Origin: an uncultured Candidatus Thioglobus sp.
GTDB taxonomy: Bacteria > Pseudomonadota > Gammaproteobacteria > PS1 > Pseudothioglobaceae
Reading direction: 5' to 3'
NCBI GenBank assembly: GCA_905612405.1
Contig: CAJQRX010000034.1
Coordinates: forward strand, 1-34,611
DNA length: 34,611 bases
The notes under the pieces are model-generated. The model was not told where the DNA came from. It worked only from the letters and a program-made list of their open reading frames with translations, and ran no database searches. Every line of letters starts with the position of its first letter. Position 1 is the first letter of the stretch. The position numbers and the translations under genes are program-made. Positions 23,393-32,673 of the stretch are shown piece after piece.

Positions 23393-25693
23393 ATGAGAGT
23401 TGCAAATATTAAATACGACGGAGATTGTGAAACCTACCAAATACTTGGAGGTGAGGCAATTTCAATTGACTTAAAGAGTGGTGATTCAGTAGAAATAATA
23501 GATGTAGAAGGAGATCAACAATGCAGTATTCTTGCATATGACTCTAAAAAATTATCAGTATTATCAGACTTAAGCTGGAATTCAAAACCTAAAAACGATG
23601 CATCTGAAATAAAAATAGACGACTGTTCTGATATGCTCAAGGCAATTCTAAAGCATAACCAAATAGTGTCTAAAAAACTAAATTGCACTGAGCTTTTTTC
23701 AGCTACTAATCCTGCAGATACTCGCCAGTCTTTTGATATTAAAAATGATGCCTTATGTGTATTTAATGCAAAAGGTGGTCCAATGATTGTAGATAAACAG
23801 AATTCTCCAACTGAAATTTTGATTAACGTATTACGCTCAACCCCATCAAACCCTTCAGAAAGACTTCCTCAGCCTCTAGCAAAAGTATCAAAAGAAATCC
23901 GCATTAATAATAGCTCTGCAGTTGCCTATAAAGTAAAGGCTGGTGAGTATATTCAAATTATTGATGTTGAGGGTCAACAATGCTCTGATTTTCAAGCATT
24001 CTTACAGGAAGATTTAAAAAATAATTTAGAGCTTTGCCTTGATCCAACAGTAACAAGATCTCAAATGCAGGCAAGTTATCCAGCACCAGGCACTCATGAT
24101 AAGTTCTACAACCAAAACTCAGTCCCGCTTGTAGAAGTAATTCAAGACACAGTATGTAGACACGACACATTTGGCCTTGCCTGTAATGCCAAGTATTATG
24201 ATGACAGGGGATTTCCTGGGCATATTAGTTGTACTGATAATTTTAATAAATCACTGTCACAGCACGGAGTTTCACCAAGACAAAATTGGGCAGCAGTAAA
24301 CCTTTTTTTTAATACTGCAATTGAAGAATGCCATACATTAAGCTCAGATGTTTCATGGTCTAGACCGGGCGACTATGTATTATTTAGAGCAGTTGATGAT
24401 TTAGTATGTGTTTCATCAGCATGTCCGGATGATACGACTTCTGCTAATGGCTGGAATCCAACAGATATTCACGTTAGAATTTACAACAAATCCAATAATT
24501 TTTCATCGGCTACGGCTTTTAGGCCTGATCCACAATCCATACCTACTATGACTAAAGAAACTGGTTTTCATAAAAATACCTCTAAGCTAACTAAAAACTT
24601 TGATAACTATAATGGTTATTGGTTGCCACTTGAGTACACTAATTTAGGGGCAATTAAAGAGTATTGGCAGTGCCGTGAAGGCGTAGCAATGATAGATCTT
24701 GCTCCTCTTAGAAAGTTTGAAGTTTACGGTCAGGACGCTGAAGCATTAATGCAGTTTGCTATTACGAAAGATGTTCGAAAGCTTGCTATTGGCCAGGTCG
24801 TCTATTCTGCCATGTGCTATGATAATGGCTGTATGGTTGATGATGGTACGCTTTTTCGTCTTGATGAAAATAATTTTAGGTGGATTGGTGGGTCAGATGA
24901 TGGCGGAAAACTACTTAGGAAAATTGCAGATGAAAAAGGATTTGATGTCCGCGTTAAATCTTCTACTGACCAGCTTCATAATGTTGCTGTTCAAGGCCCA
25001 CAGAGCCGTAAAACTTTAGAGAAAATTATTTGGACACCAAAACTACAAACAAGTCTTGAAGATCTCAAATGGTTCCGTTTTACTATTGGCCGAATTGGCG
25101 GTGAGTTTGGAATTCCTGTTATGGTTTCTAGAACTGGATATTCGGGTGAGCTTGGGTATGAAGTTTTTGCCCATCCAAAAGATTGTGAATCTGTATGGGA
25201 TTCAATTGCAGAAGCTGGCGAAGAATTTGGTATTTGTCCATTAGGCTTAAATGCTCTTGATATGTTAAGAATAGAGGCAGGATTAATTTTTGCAGGCTAT
25301 GAATTTTGCGACCAGACTGACCCATTTGAGGCGGGCATTGCGTTTACGGTTCCACTGAAAACAAAAGAGGAAGATTTTTCCGGAAAAGAAGCATTAATTC
25401 TTCGTAAGAATTCTCCACAAAGAGTTCTAGTTGGGTTAGAATTAACTGCTAATGAAGTTGCGCTTCACGGTGATGGGGTGTATATTGGAAAGCAACAGGT
25501 AGGGGTAGTAACAAGTGCAACGCGTTCTCCGATTCTTAAAAAGAACATTGCACTTTGTAGAATTTCAGTATCAGAGTCAGAAATTGGTAATGATGTTGAA
25601 GTAGGAAAATTAGATGGACATCAAAAGCGCCTTTCTGCAAAAATTGTACGTTTTCCGTTTTATGATCCTGAAAAGACTCGAGTAAGAATGTAG
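23393..25693 (+). CDS. DUF1989-GcvT fusion, aminomethyltransferase-like
   Basis: The 766-residue protein has three parts. Residues of about 10-150 resemble only the start of a DUF1989 domain (SGDSVEIIDVEGDQQC). Residues of about 155-370 are a complete DUF1989 domain: IIDVEGQQCSDF, the metal-site-like CRHDTFGLAC (255-264), SCTDNF, NLFFNT, RPGDYVLFRA and SSACPDDT. Residues of about 385-766 are a GcvT/folate-binding domain: the NGCMVDDGTLF loop with the catalytic-type Asp483/484, NVAVQGPQS, SRTGYSGELGYEVF and LGLNALDMLRIEAGL. GcvT domains pass a one-carbon unit to tetrahydrofolate. DUF1989 includes urea-carboxylase-associated proteins, some shown to be carboxyguanidine deiminases. The substrate here is unknown; an N-methylated amino acid or betaine intermediate fits the context. 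Confidence 0.85.
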   Translation: MRVANIKYDGDCETYQILGGEAISIDLKSGDSVEIIDVEGDQQCSILAYDSKKLSVLSDLSWNSKPKNDASEIKIDDCSDMLKAILKHNQIVSKKLNCTELFSATNPADTRQSFDIKNDALCVFNAKGGPMIVDKQNSPTEILINVLRSTPSNPSERLPQPLAKVSKEIRINNSSAVAYKVKAGEYIQIIDVEGQQCSDFQAFLQEDLKNNLELCLDPTVTRSQMQASYPAPGTHDKFYNQNSVPLVEVIQDTVCRHDTFGLACNAKYYDDRGFPGHISCTDNFNKSLSQHGVSPRQNWAAVNLFFNTAIEECHTLSSDVSWSRPGDYVLFRAVDDLVCVSSACPDDTTSANGWNPTDIHVRIYNKSNNFSSATAFRPDPQSIPTMTKETGFHKNTSKLTKNFDNYNGYWLPLEYTNLGAIKEYWQCREGVAMIDLAPLRKFEVYGQDAEALMQFAITKDVRKLAIGQVVYSAMCYDNGCMVDDGTLFRLDENNFRWIGGSDDGGKLLRKIADEKGFDVRVKSSTDQLHNVAVQGPQSRKTLEKIIWTPKLQTSLEDLKWFRFTIGRIGGEFGIPVMVSRTGYSGELGYEVFAHPKDCESVWDSIAEAGEEFGICPLGLNALDMLRIEAGLIFAGYEFCDQTDPFEAGIAFTVPLKTKEEDFSGKEALILRKNSPQRVLVGLELTANEVALHGDGVYIGKQQVGVVTSATRSPILKKNIALCRISVSESEIGNDVEVGKLDGHQKRLSAKIVRFPFYDPEKTRVRM

Positions 25694-25856
25694 TTATTTT
25701 CAGGCAAAAGAATGTTTTAGGTTGGTAATTAAATCTAAAGCTGTGAGTATGGTTTTAAGGCAGTATTTGCTAAGAAAATCATTTTAAAGTTGAATTTTTT
25801 GAGATTTTTACATAATTTTCTTAATTTATTTGATTAAACAATAAAAGGAGAAATAA

Positions 25857-26813
25857 ATGAATAAGTTTACAAGTAAGGTGGCTGCTGCTGCTTTAGCGAT
25901 GTCTTTAGCTTCTGTTTCAGGTCAAGCGCTTGCGGCAGACTCTTCAAAGCCAATCGTTATACCAATTCACAACTGGTCAAGCCAAGTGGTTATGTCCTAC
26001 GTTATTGGTGGTATTTTTGAGTCTATGGGTAACAACGTATCTTACGTTCCTGCTGACTCGTCAGGTGTATATGAATCGGTTCGTCTTGGAGACGTTACTA
26101 TATCTCACGAAGTTTGGGAAGGAGCCTTTGGCAACGCTTACTATACAGCCATGGAGAAGGGCGGTCTAATAGAAGCTGGTACCCATTCTGCCTTGACTAT
26201 TGAAGATATGGGCGTTCCTAACTTCGTAATAGAGAAAAATCTATGTCCTGGACTTCCAAATTGGGAAGCTCTTAAAGGTTGTGGATCAGTTTTTGCCACT
26301 GCCGATTCTGGTGGTAAAGGTGTTTTCTTAGACGGTCCTTGGCACGTTGATGCTGCAACCGGAAAGAATCTATTTGAAGATCGTATTGGAGCTCTTGGTT
26401 TAGATGATGAATACACTTATAAACAAACTGGTAGTGCAGACGCCCTTTGGGCCGCTATTGATTCTGCAGAAGCTGCTGGAGAAGGTGTAATTATATTTAA
26501 CTGGACACCTAACTTTACGGATAGTGATGGTTTTTACTTCATAGAGTTTCCTCCATACTTCAAGGGTTGCCGTGAAACAGAAGGTGGTGACGGGGCTTGT
26601 GGTTCTCCTAGAGGCTGGTTGAAGAAAGCGGCGAACTATAAGTTCCCTAAGACTCATCCAGGTGCGTATACAGCCTACACTAAGATGGACTTCTCGACTG
26701 GAATGATCGGTCAGATGGCTGCTCTAGTTGATATTGATAAGATGTCTCATGAAGATGCTGCAGCTAAGTGGCTTGCAGATAACGCGGATGTTTGGGCGGC
26801 TTTCACAAAGTAA
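25857..26813 (+). CDS. proX: Glycine betaine/proline-type ABC transporter, substrate-binding protein
   Basis: The 318-residue protein has a Sec signal peptide (about residues 1-27, cleavage after GQALA) and is expected in the periplasm. It belongs to the OpuAC/ProX family: PIVIPIHNWSSQVVMSYVIGGIFE, VTISHEVWEG, and the aromatic IFNWTPNF segment that normally helps to form the box around a quaternary amine. Four cysteines are present (about 123, 136, 239 and 249) and could form disulfides. It has an AAGGAG site. Two hairpins separate it from proV, consistent with high expression. The ligand could be glycine betaine, proline betaine, choline or carnitine. Confidence 0.9.
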   Translation: MNKFTSKVAAAALAMSLASVSGQALAADSSKPIVIPIHNWSSQVVMSYVIGGIFESMGNNVSYVPADSSGVYESVRLGDVTISHEVWEGAFGNAYYTAMEKGGLIEAGTHSALTIEDMGVPNFVIEKNLCPGLPNWEALKGCGSVFATADSGGKGVFLDGPWHVDAATGKNLFEDRIGALGLDDEYTYKQTGSADALWAAIDSAEAAGEGVIIFNWTPNFTDSDGFYFIEFPPYFKGCRETEGGDGACGSPRGWLKKAANYKFPKTHPGAYTAYTKMDFSTGMIGQMAALVDIDKMSHEDAAAKWLADNADVWAAFTK

Positions 26814-26832
26814 CCCTTTAATCTAGAGCACT

Positions 26833-26853
26833 CTTTATTCAAATAGAATAAAG
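26833..26853 (+). other. First hairpin between proX and proV
   Basis: CTTTATTC (26833-26840), loop AAATA, GAATAAAG (26846-26853): a perfect 8-bp stem soon after the proX stop. There is no T run, so it may protect the 3' end of a proX message. Confidence 0.55.
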
Positions 26854-26864
26854 GGTGTTTGTCA

Positions 26865-26916
26865 AATACCCTTGCCCCCTCAATTAATAATAAAGAGGGG
26901 GTAGGGGTATTTTTAT
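26865..26916 (+). terminator. Large hairpin (attenuator) between proX and proV
   Basis: AATACCCTTGCCCCCTC (26865-26881) pairs with GAGGGGGTAGGGGTATT (26895-26911) over 17 positions with two G-U pairs and a 13-base loop, followed by TTTATAT. It is probably a partial terminator that lets proX be made in excess over the membrane components. Confidence 0.75.
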
Positions 26917-26963
26917 ATATACTTGTAGTGTTTTATTTGTTTCAAAGAATTTAGGAAGATATT

Positions 26964-28013
26964 ATGTCTGATCAGCAACCTGTAATTAAATGCGATTCCG
27001 TTTATAAAATATTTGGCAAAAATGCCGAAAAAATGCTTCAAAATGCAAATGGCAAGGTTGTTGCTGAAGAATTTCAAAAAGCTGGCTGTGTAGTCGGAGT
27101 TAATAATGCCTCTTTCGAGGTTAATAAGGGTGAGATGCTTGTGGTTATGGGTCTTTCAGGCTCGGGCAAGTCGACCTTGCTTCGTTGTATTTCAAGACTA
27201 ACCGATGCCACTGCAGGGAATATTTATATTGAGGGCGAGGATTTATTGGCTTTAAACAGTAAAGAGCTTATCGAGCTTAGACGAAACAAAATGGGTATGG
27301 TATTCCAGAGTTTCGCATTACTTCCACATAAAACGGTTTTAGAGAATATAGCGTTTCCTTTACAGATTAAAGGTAGTAGTACAAAAGATAGTATTTCAAG
27401 AGCCATGGAGATGGTAGACCTTGTTGGTCTTACAGGCCGTGAAAACTACTTTCCTAGAGAGCTCTCAGGTGGTCAGCAGCAACGAGTTGGAATCGCACGC
27501 TCTCTAGCTGTTGAACCCGATATTTGGTTCTTGGATGAGCCTTTTTCGGCGCTAGATCCGCTAATTCGTAAAGAGATGCAGGATGAATTCTTGCGTCTTC
27601 AAGCAGTATTGAACAAAACTATTTTGTTTGTTACTCATGATTTTGATGAAGCCATTCGGCTTGCTGATCGTGTGGCTATTATGAAAGATGGCATTATCGA
27701 GCAATTGGATACACCAGCCAATATTGTCCTTAACCCTGCCACCGAATACGTGCGCAAGTTTACAGAGGATGTTCCAAGGGAGAAGGTTCTTAAAATTAAA
27801 TCAGTGATGGAGCCTGTTGGCGATGAAACAGACTTTAGTGATTTAAGGGTCTCCGAAGATGCCCTTATTGAAACTGTTGCCGAAGCTGTGCTCGGCGACC
27901 CTAAATCAGTTCCCGTACTCAATGCAAATGATGATATTGTTGGTGTTGTACATTCATCTAAAGTAATTCATGTGTTATTTGGTGAAAATTCAACACTAGA
28001 AAGCAACGCTTAA
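26964..28013 (+). CDS. proV: Glycine betaine/proline-type ABC transporter, ATP-binding protein
   Basis: The 349-residue protein has Walker [10 protein letters not shown] (63-71), the ABC signature [16 protein letters not shown] (about 167-182), Walker B DIWFLDEP (about 188-195) and the switch His in FVTHDFDE. The N-terminal about 50 residues ([13 protein letters not shown] segment) are typical of ProV/OpuAA. The C-terminal region after about 275 looks like one CBS-like unit ([20 protein letters not shown]) rather than a full tandem pair; E. coli ProV has 400 residues. CBS units in this family sense ionic strength or nucleotides, so that control may be reduced. It has an AGGAAG site and is 10 bases from proW. 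Confidence 0.95.
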   Translation: MSDQQPVIKCDSVYKIFGKNAEKMLQNANGKVVAEEFQKAGCVVGVNNASFEVNKGEMLVVMGLSGSGKSTLLRCISRLTDATAGNIYIEGEDLLALNSKELIELRRNKMGMVFQSFALLPHKTVLENIAFPLQIKGSSTKDSISRAMEMVDLVGLTGRENYFPRELSGGQQQRVGIARSLAVEPDIWFLDEPFSALDPLIRKEMQDEFLRLQAVLNKTILFVTHDFDEAIRLADRVAIMKDGIIEQLDTPANIVLNPATEYVRKFTEDVPREKVLKIKSVMEPVGDETDFSDLRVSEDALIETVAEAVLGDPKSVPVLNANDDIVGVVHSSKVIHVLFGENSTLESNA

Positions 28014-28023
28014 GGCTAGCACC

Positions 28024-30468
28024 ATGAGCTTTATCAATTATTTATCTGAACGCCCTAAACTGACGCAATTGGGCATTGTCCTCATTGTGTTTTTTATTCT
28101 CATGTCAATGACAGGTCAGTACCATGATTTGATAGTAGAGCGTCATTTATTTGCCAAGTCTGTTGTTAAGGGAGAAATACAATCTTCGGCTGGTTTTGCT
28201 GAATCCATGTCAATGATTCTGAATTGGCAACTTCCTCCTCAACTCGTTAGAATTCCTGAGCTGACTTTTTATCACCCTGTCATTAACACTTCCGCCACCT
28301 ATGTTCTAATAGCTTTATTGGTAACTGCTGGGCTCTTATACAAAAGCTTTGCAGAGAGTGTCAATAAATCACAGTGGTTAAGTGTCAATTGGTTTCAAAT
28401 TATTAGCAAGGGCTTTGTTGGCATTATTGTGGGTCTTCTGTTTATACCTACTTTGTATAACTGGTTTTTTGGTGAGGTGACAAGCAGTACGTTTTGGGAA
28501 ATACCAACAATGTTGGAAAATTTTTCTCAGTACCTCATGTTTGAATTTTGGTTGACACCAGTTTACGACCCAGAAATTGATGACTATGAAGACTATGGTC
28601 GAGTTCGATTATTTACCCGAGCTATTGGCGCCTCTTTATTGTTTTTAATTACTTTAATTCGGGAATTATTGATTGGTGGTTTTGAGACAGTCGTTTCACT
28701 TGCCAATGTTTTTAGTGATCAATCCGGCTGGGATTGGCTCGGTGAAAATAAGGATAAGTGGTACTCCAGTATCCCTGCTATTCCTTGGACAGTATTAACT
28801 GCCGGTGCTTTTATTTTGGGTTATAAACTTAAAGGTGTGGGTCTTTCTATATTGGCTGGTTTTAGTTGTATTTACTTGGCTGTATTCGGCCAATGGGAAC
28901 CCGCAATGGAGACACTCTCTTTGGTGTTGGTTGCTGCGCCGGTCTCTGTTTTATTAGGTGTTATCTGGGGTGTGCTTGCCTACAAGAGTAGAACGGTTGA
29001 GAGAGTAATAACGCCATTGCTCCTCGTTGCACAAACGATGCCACATTTCTCGTATTTGATACCAGTACTTGTGTTCTTTGGTATTGGTGACCATGCGGGT
29101 GCGATTGCAACAATAATTTTTGCAACACCTCCGATGATTCGACTCACCTTGCTAGGTCTCAAAAGAGTCTCTCCAGAGGTTTTAGATGCAGGCATGATGA
29201 GTGGTTGCCATAATTATCAACTGATGTTTAAAGTTTTGATACCTACTGCAAGGCGCGACATTTTAATTGGCGTCAACCAGGTAATTATGCAGTGCTTGGC
29301 TATGGTGGTGATTGCTTCTTTTATTGGAGCTAAGGGCCTGGGTTTTAACTTATTACTCGCTCTAAACCAACTAAGGGTAGGTCAAGCGCTAGAATTAGGA
29401 GTATGTATTGTCCTGATTGCTGTAGTGTTAGATAAATTATCTTTAGCTTGGGCCAATAAGCAAACCGACTACTTTGCCGACCTTTCTTTTGTTGAGAGAA
29501 ATAAAACAGCTCTTTTGTTTGTTGCAGTTTTCTTTGCCGCTCTTTTGTTTGCTTGGTTTGGTAACTGGATGTTTGCTGATACTGCAAAAGGTATTAACTA
29601 TTTTTACACGATACCCCACAACAAAGGTATTACCACTGAGCCATTTTGGCAGGCAGGCGTTGACTTCATGGTTTCAACTTGGAGAGCGGATATTAAAATA
29701 TTTAACAAGTGGTTACTGGTGGAAGTGTTGATGCCAATGAAAGCGTCTTATCTGGCCATGCCAGCAATAGCAACTTTTGTTCTAACAATGGGTATTGGTT
29801 ACATTATCGGTGGCATTCGTTCTGCGATTGTCATTGGTTTGTTTATGTTGTTTATTGCTCTAACACCCTGGTGGGAAAGAGCCTTGATAACTATGTATAT
29901 GCTGACGTTTGCAGTCATTGTTTCTGTTGTTATTGGTACGATTGTTGGTGCAATCTGTGTGCAAAATAAGAGGGCAACCAAATTCATTCTTTTGGTTTGT
30001 GACACTTTTCAAACTTTTCCGTCGTTCATTTATCTTATTCCGGTGATTATGCTCTTTGGTGTGACTGACACTTCAGTATTAATTGCGGTCATTGTCTACG
30101 CTGTTATTCCGCCTACTCGCTACACCGTAGAAGGCCTGAGAAATGTACCAGAATCTTTGCTTGAAGCGGGGGATATGTCGGGCGCAACAAAACTTCAGCG
30201 TCTGGTTAAAATCGAGTTCCCATTAGCTTTCCCACATATCATGCTGGGCGTCAATCAGTGCGTTGTTTTTTCATTGTTTATGATTATTATAGGTGCGTTT
30301 ATTGGTACTACAGGTTTAGGCCAAGAAATAATGCAACAACTTTTTTCTGGAGGCAATATTGGAAGTGGTCTAATGCTTGGTTTATGCGTGGCGTTTATCG
30401 GTCTTGCAGTGGATCATTTAATCCAGACTTGGGCGACAAAAAGAAGAAAATTACTAGGAATTGATTAA
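28024..30468 (+). CDS. proW: ABC transporter permease with two fused permease domains
   Basis: At 814 residues this is more than twice the length of E. coli ProW (354). Two complete BPD_transp-1 permease units are joined. The coupling (EAA) loops that touch the ATPase are at about residues 383-405 (LDAGMMSGCHNYQLMFKVLI) and about 708-730 (LLEAGDMSGATKLQRLVKIE), each followed by a conserved LGVNQ or IGVNQ segment. An additional hydrophobic N-terminal region (about 1-230) has several spans. The two halves have diverged, so the complex would have a pseudo-symmetric permease in one chain, with a ProV dimer. It follows proV after 10 bases. Confidence 0.92.
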   Translation: MSFINYLSERPKLTQLGIVLIVFFILMSMTGQYHDLIVERHLFAKSVVKGEIQSSAGFAESMSMILNWQLPPQLVRIPELTFYHPVINTSATYVLIALLVTAGLLYKSFAESVNKSQWLSVNWFQIISKGFVGIIVGLLFIPTLYNWFFGEVTSSTFWEIPTMLENFSQYLMFEFWLTPVYDPEIDDYEDYGRVRLFTRAIGASLLFLITLIRELLIGGFETVVSLANVFSDQSGWDWLGENKDKWYSSIPAIPWTVLTAGAFILGYKLKGVGLSILAGFSCIYLAVFGQWEPAMETLSLVLVAAPVSVLLGVIWGVLAYKSRTVERVITPLLLVAQTMPHFSYLIPVLVFFGIGDHAGAIATIIFATPPMIRLTLLGLKRVSPEVLDAGMMSGCHNYQLMFKVLIPTARRDILIGVNQVIMQCLAMVVIASFIGAKGLGFNLLLALNQLRVGQALELGVCIVLIAVVLDKLSLAWANKQTDYFADLSFVERNKTALLFVAVFFAALLFAWFGNWMFADTAKGINYFYTIPHNKGITTEPFWQAGVDFMVSTWRADIKIFNKWLLVEVLMPMKASYLAMPAIATFVLTMGIGYIIGGIRSAIVIGLFMLFIALTPWWERALITMYMLTFAVIVSVVIGTIVGAICVQNKRATKFILLVCDTFQTFPSFIYLIPVIMLFGVTDTSVLIAVIVYAVIPPTRYTVEGLRNVPESLLEAGDMSGATKLQRLVKIEFPLAFPHIMLGVNQCVVFSLFMIIIGAFIGTTGLGQEIMQQLFSGGNIGSGLMLGLCVAFIGLAVDHLIQTWATKRRKLLGID

Positions 30469-30595
30469 GCTATCCTAACGTGATTTGAAAACTCTTTTTT
30501 AAAATTCAAAGCTAATTGAAATTTATTACTTTTTTAAATGTTATTTGCTACGATAATATCACTTTCGTATTTAAAAAATCTGGAGAGTTACAAAG

Positions 30596-31429
30596 ATGAA
30601 GATCATAGACGGCAAAGTTCTTGCTGAAAATCTTAGAAAAAATATTGCTAATGATGTCAAGCAGTATTCTAGGCCTCCTGGCCTCGCAGTAATTTTAGTA
30701 GGTGACGATGAGGCTTCTAAGGTTTATGTAAGAAATAAGTCCAAAGCTTGCGTCCAGGTTGGATTTTATTCAGACCAAATTCATAAATCATCAAACATTA
30801 CTCAAGAGGAGTTATTGTCTGAAGTTAAAAGGCTGAATGAAAATAATAATATTGATGGCATCCTAGTTCAACTTCCCTTGCCTGCTCATATTGATGCAAA
30901 TGTAATAATTGAGTCGATTATTCCCGAAAAAGATGTTGATGGTTTTAGTAGTGAAAATATTGGTAAGTTAAGTTTAAATAAACCGTTCATTAGTCCTTGT
31001 ACTCCAAGAGGTGTGATGAAAATGTTAGCCTCTATCAAATGTGACTTAAGGGGTAAGGATTGCGTAGTCATTGGCGCCTCAAATATTGTTGGAAGGCCAA
31101 TGGCAATAGAGTTTCTTAATGCTGGCGCTACAGTTCAAGTTTGTCATAAAGAGACAAAAGATATAAAGCTTAAAACTAAGTCAGCGGATGTTATTGTTGC
31201 TGCTGCTGGAGTGGCAAACTTAGTTAATGCTGACTGGATAAAAGAAGGCGCTGTTATTATTGATGTCGGTATTAATAGACTTGAAGATGGATCTTTAACT
31301 GGTGATGTGGATTATGAAGCAGTAAAAGGTATAGTTTCTGCTATCTCACCTGTTCCTGGTGGAGTTGGTCCAATGACTATTGCAGTGTTACTTGAGAATA
31401 CATTAACAGCTTATAAAGCAAGACTATAA
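30596..31429 (+). CDS. folD: Methylene-THF dehydrogenase / methenyl-THF cyclohydrolase
   Basis: FolD oxidises 5,10-methylene-tetrahydrofolate to 10-formyl-tetrahydrofolate with NADP. The 277-residue protein has YVRNKSKAC with the catalytic Lys48, DGILVQLPLP, PEKDVDGF, the dinucleotide-binding VVIGASNIVGRPMA and the C-terminal PVPGGVGPMTIAVLLENT. The GGAGAG site and ATG are clear. Its location between the betaine transporter and the Rieske oxygenase suggests a dedicated role in oxidising one-carbon units released by demethylation, in addition to the general biosynthetic role. It is convergent with the Rieske gene, 6 bases between stops. Confidence 0.97.
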   Translation: MKIIDGKVLAENLRKNIANDVKQYSRPPGLAVILVGDDEASKVYVRNKSKACVQVGFYSDQIHKSSNITQEELLSEVKRLNENNNIDGILVQLPLPAHIDANVIIESIIPEKDVDGFSSENIGKLSLNKPFISPCTPRGVMKMLASIKCDLRGKDCVVIGASNIVGRPMAIEFLNAGATVQVCHKETKDIKLKTKSADVIVAAAGVANLVNADWIKEGAVIIDVGINRLEDGSLTGDVDYEAVKGIVSAISPVPGGVGPMTIAVLLENTLTAYKARL

Positions 31430-31435
31430 ATTAGC

Positions 31436-32596
31436 TTACTGCTTTATCCTAAAGTCTTTTAAAAGTTTAGCTACCCATTGATGAAAGCAGTGAGTAGCGC
31501 TATCCATAACTGGTGAGAATTTTCCACCATCAAACATTAACCCGCTTCTTCCTAGCTGCATTCCCTCTACAACTCCAATATCTTCTTTAAATACAGTCTT
31601 CCAAAAGGAAGTATTAGATTCTATAAGTGCTTTTAATTCTGGCATTTCTGAAGGATTTTTTGCATAATAAAGTGAAACATGCTCAATTGTTTCATTAGTA
31701 TAGACGGGCTCAATAATTATTGAGTAAAAGTGATCTCTATGAATTCCTAAGAGTACATTCGGATAAAAGGCTATATATTCACTTTTAGTTTCCCACTGAT
31801 CTGATAAATCTTCAAAATCTGGAAATACTTTACCCTCATCACTTTTCATTTGATTATAGACATGAGAGCCTTGACCAGAGAAGTGCCCCATTTCTTCAAT
31901 ATGGTAATGATCTTCAATACTTGAGGTAATATTAAGTTCTGGATGAATCCAAGGTAAGTGGTAGCTTTCACAGTAGTTTTCAACTGCTAGCTTCCAGTTA
32001 GTTTTAAGATTGAGTTTGAATGAAGAGCTCTCGCCTCCATGATGAAGAGGTTTGTCAAACTCAGACCATCTCTTAATTACTTTTGAGGCGTAATCAACAA
32101 ACTCTTTAGCAGTATTAGATATATTTACAAAGATGATGTCTTGCCATACTGCAGATCTAATTTTAAAGAGGCTAAGCTCTTCATTTTTAATAGAATCATG
32201 AGTATTTATATCTACACCTCCCACCATTGGTGTTGCGCACAAATCACCATCAAGATTGTAACACCAGCTATGATACGGACAGCTTATAACACCTTTTATA
32301 TTTGTTGGCTTGTCAATTAAAATCATTCCTCTATGGCGACAAGTGTTTTGAAAAACATTGATATCTCCATTCGATTTACGAACCATCATTAAAGGCATTC
32401 CAACAAAGTTAATTGGTCTTATATCACCAGGATTAGGTATGTCATTGCCAGTGCCGATTGCTGACCAATTATCAAATAAGATTGCTTTTTTTTCTTCATC
32501 AAAAACAGCCTCACTAACATAATGCTCGTTAGGCAGTCCTTTTGCTTTATCAGTTGAAGTTAGAACAGAGTCTAAATTACTTAAAGGGATGGACAT
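31436..32596 (-). CDS. Rieske oxygenase alpha subunit, glycine betaine monooxygenase-like
   Basis: The 386-residue protein has the Rieske 2Fe-2S site Cys86-x-His88 and Cys106-x2-His109 (CRHRG and CPYHSWCY), and the mononuclear iron motif with Asn207, Glu210, His213 and His218 in ENYCESYHLPWIH. The third ligand should be an Asp in the C-terminal third. The C-terminal FSPVMDSATHCFHQWV block and overall pattern resemble the GbcA/choline monooxygenase/stachydrine demethylase group, which oxidatively removes a methyl from quaternary amines and releases formaldehyde. A reductase partner (GbcB type) is not in the window. The substrate may be glycine betaine, proline betaine, carnitine or choline. 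It is preceded by a LysR gene and a T-N11-A box. There is no Shine-Dalgarno sequence. Confidence 0.85.
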   Translation of the reverse strand: MSIPLSNLDSVLTSTDKAKGLPNEHYVSEAVFDEEKKAILFDNWSAIGTGNDIPNPGDIRPINFVGMPLMMVRKSNGDINVFQNTCRHRGMILIDKPTNIKGVISCPYHSWCYNLDGDLCATPMVGGVDINTHDSIKNEELSLFKIRSAVWQDIIFVNISNTAKEFVDYASKVIKRWSEFDKPLHHGGESSSFKLNLKTNWKLAVENYCESYHLPWIHPELNITSSIEDHYHIEEMGHFSGQGSHVYNQMKSDEGKVFPDFEDLSDQWETKSEYIAFYPNVLLGIHRDHFYSIIIEPVYTNETIEHVSLYYAKNPSEMPELKALIESNTSFWKTVFKEDIGVVEGMQLGRSGLMFDGGKFSPVMDSATHCFHQWVAKLLKDFRIKQ

Positions 32597-32673
32597 TTAG
32601 AGAAAGTTGAAGTAAAAAACACTATGATACTATCAGCATAGAGTATTTATTCTTAATAAAATTCACTTTAAAA

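Noticed and set aside
29709..29969. 86-codon frame inside proW in another frame
   Set aside because: Low-quality composition rich in Cys, Tyr and Trp caused by reading a membrane-protein gene out of frame.
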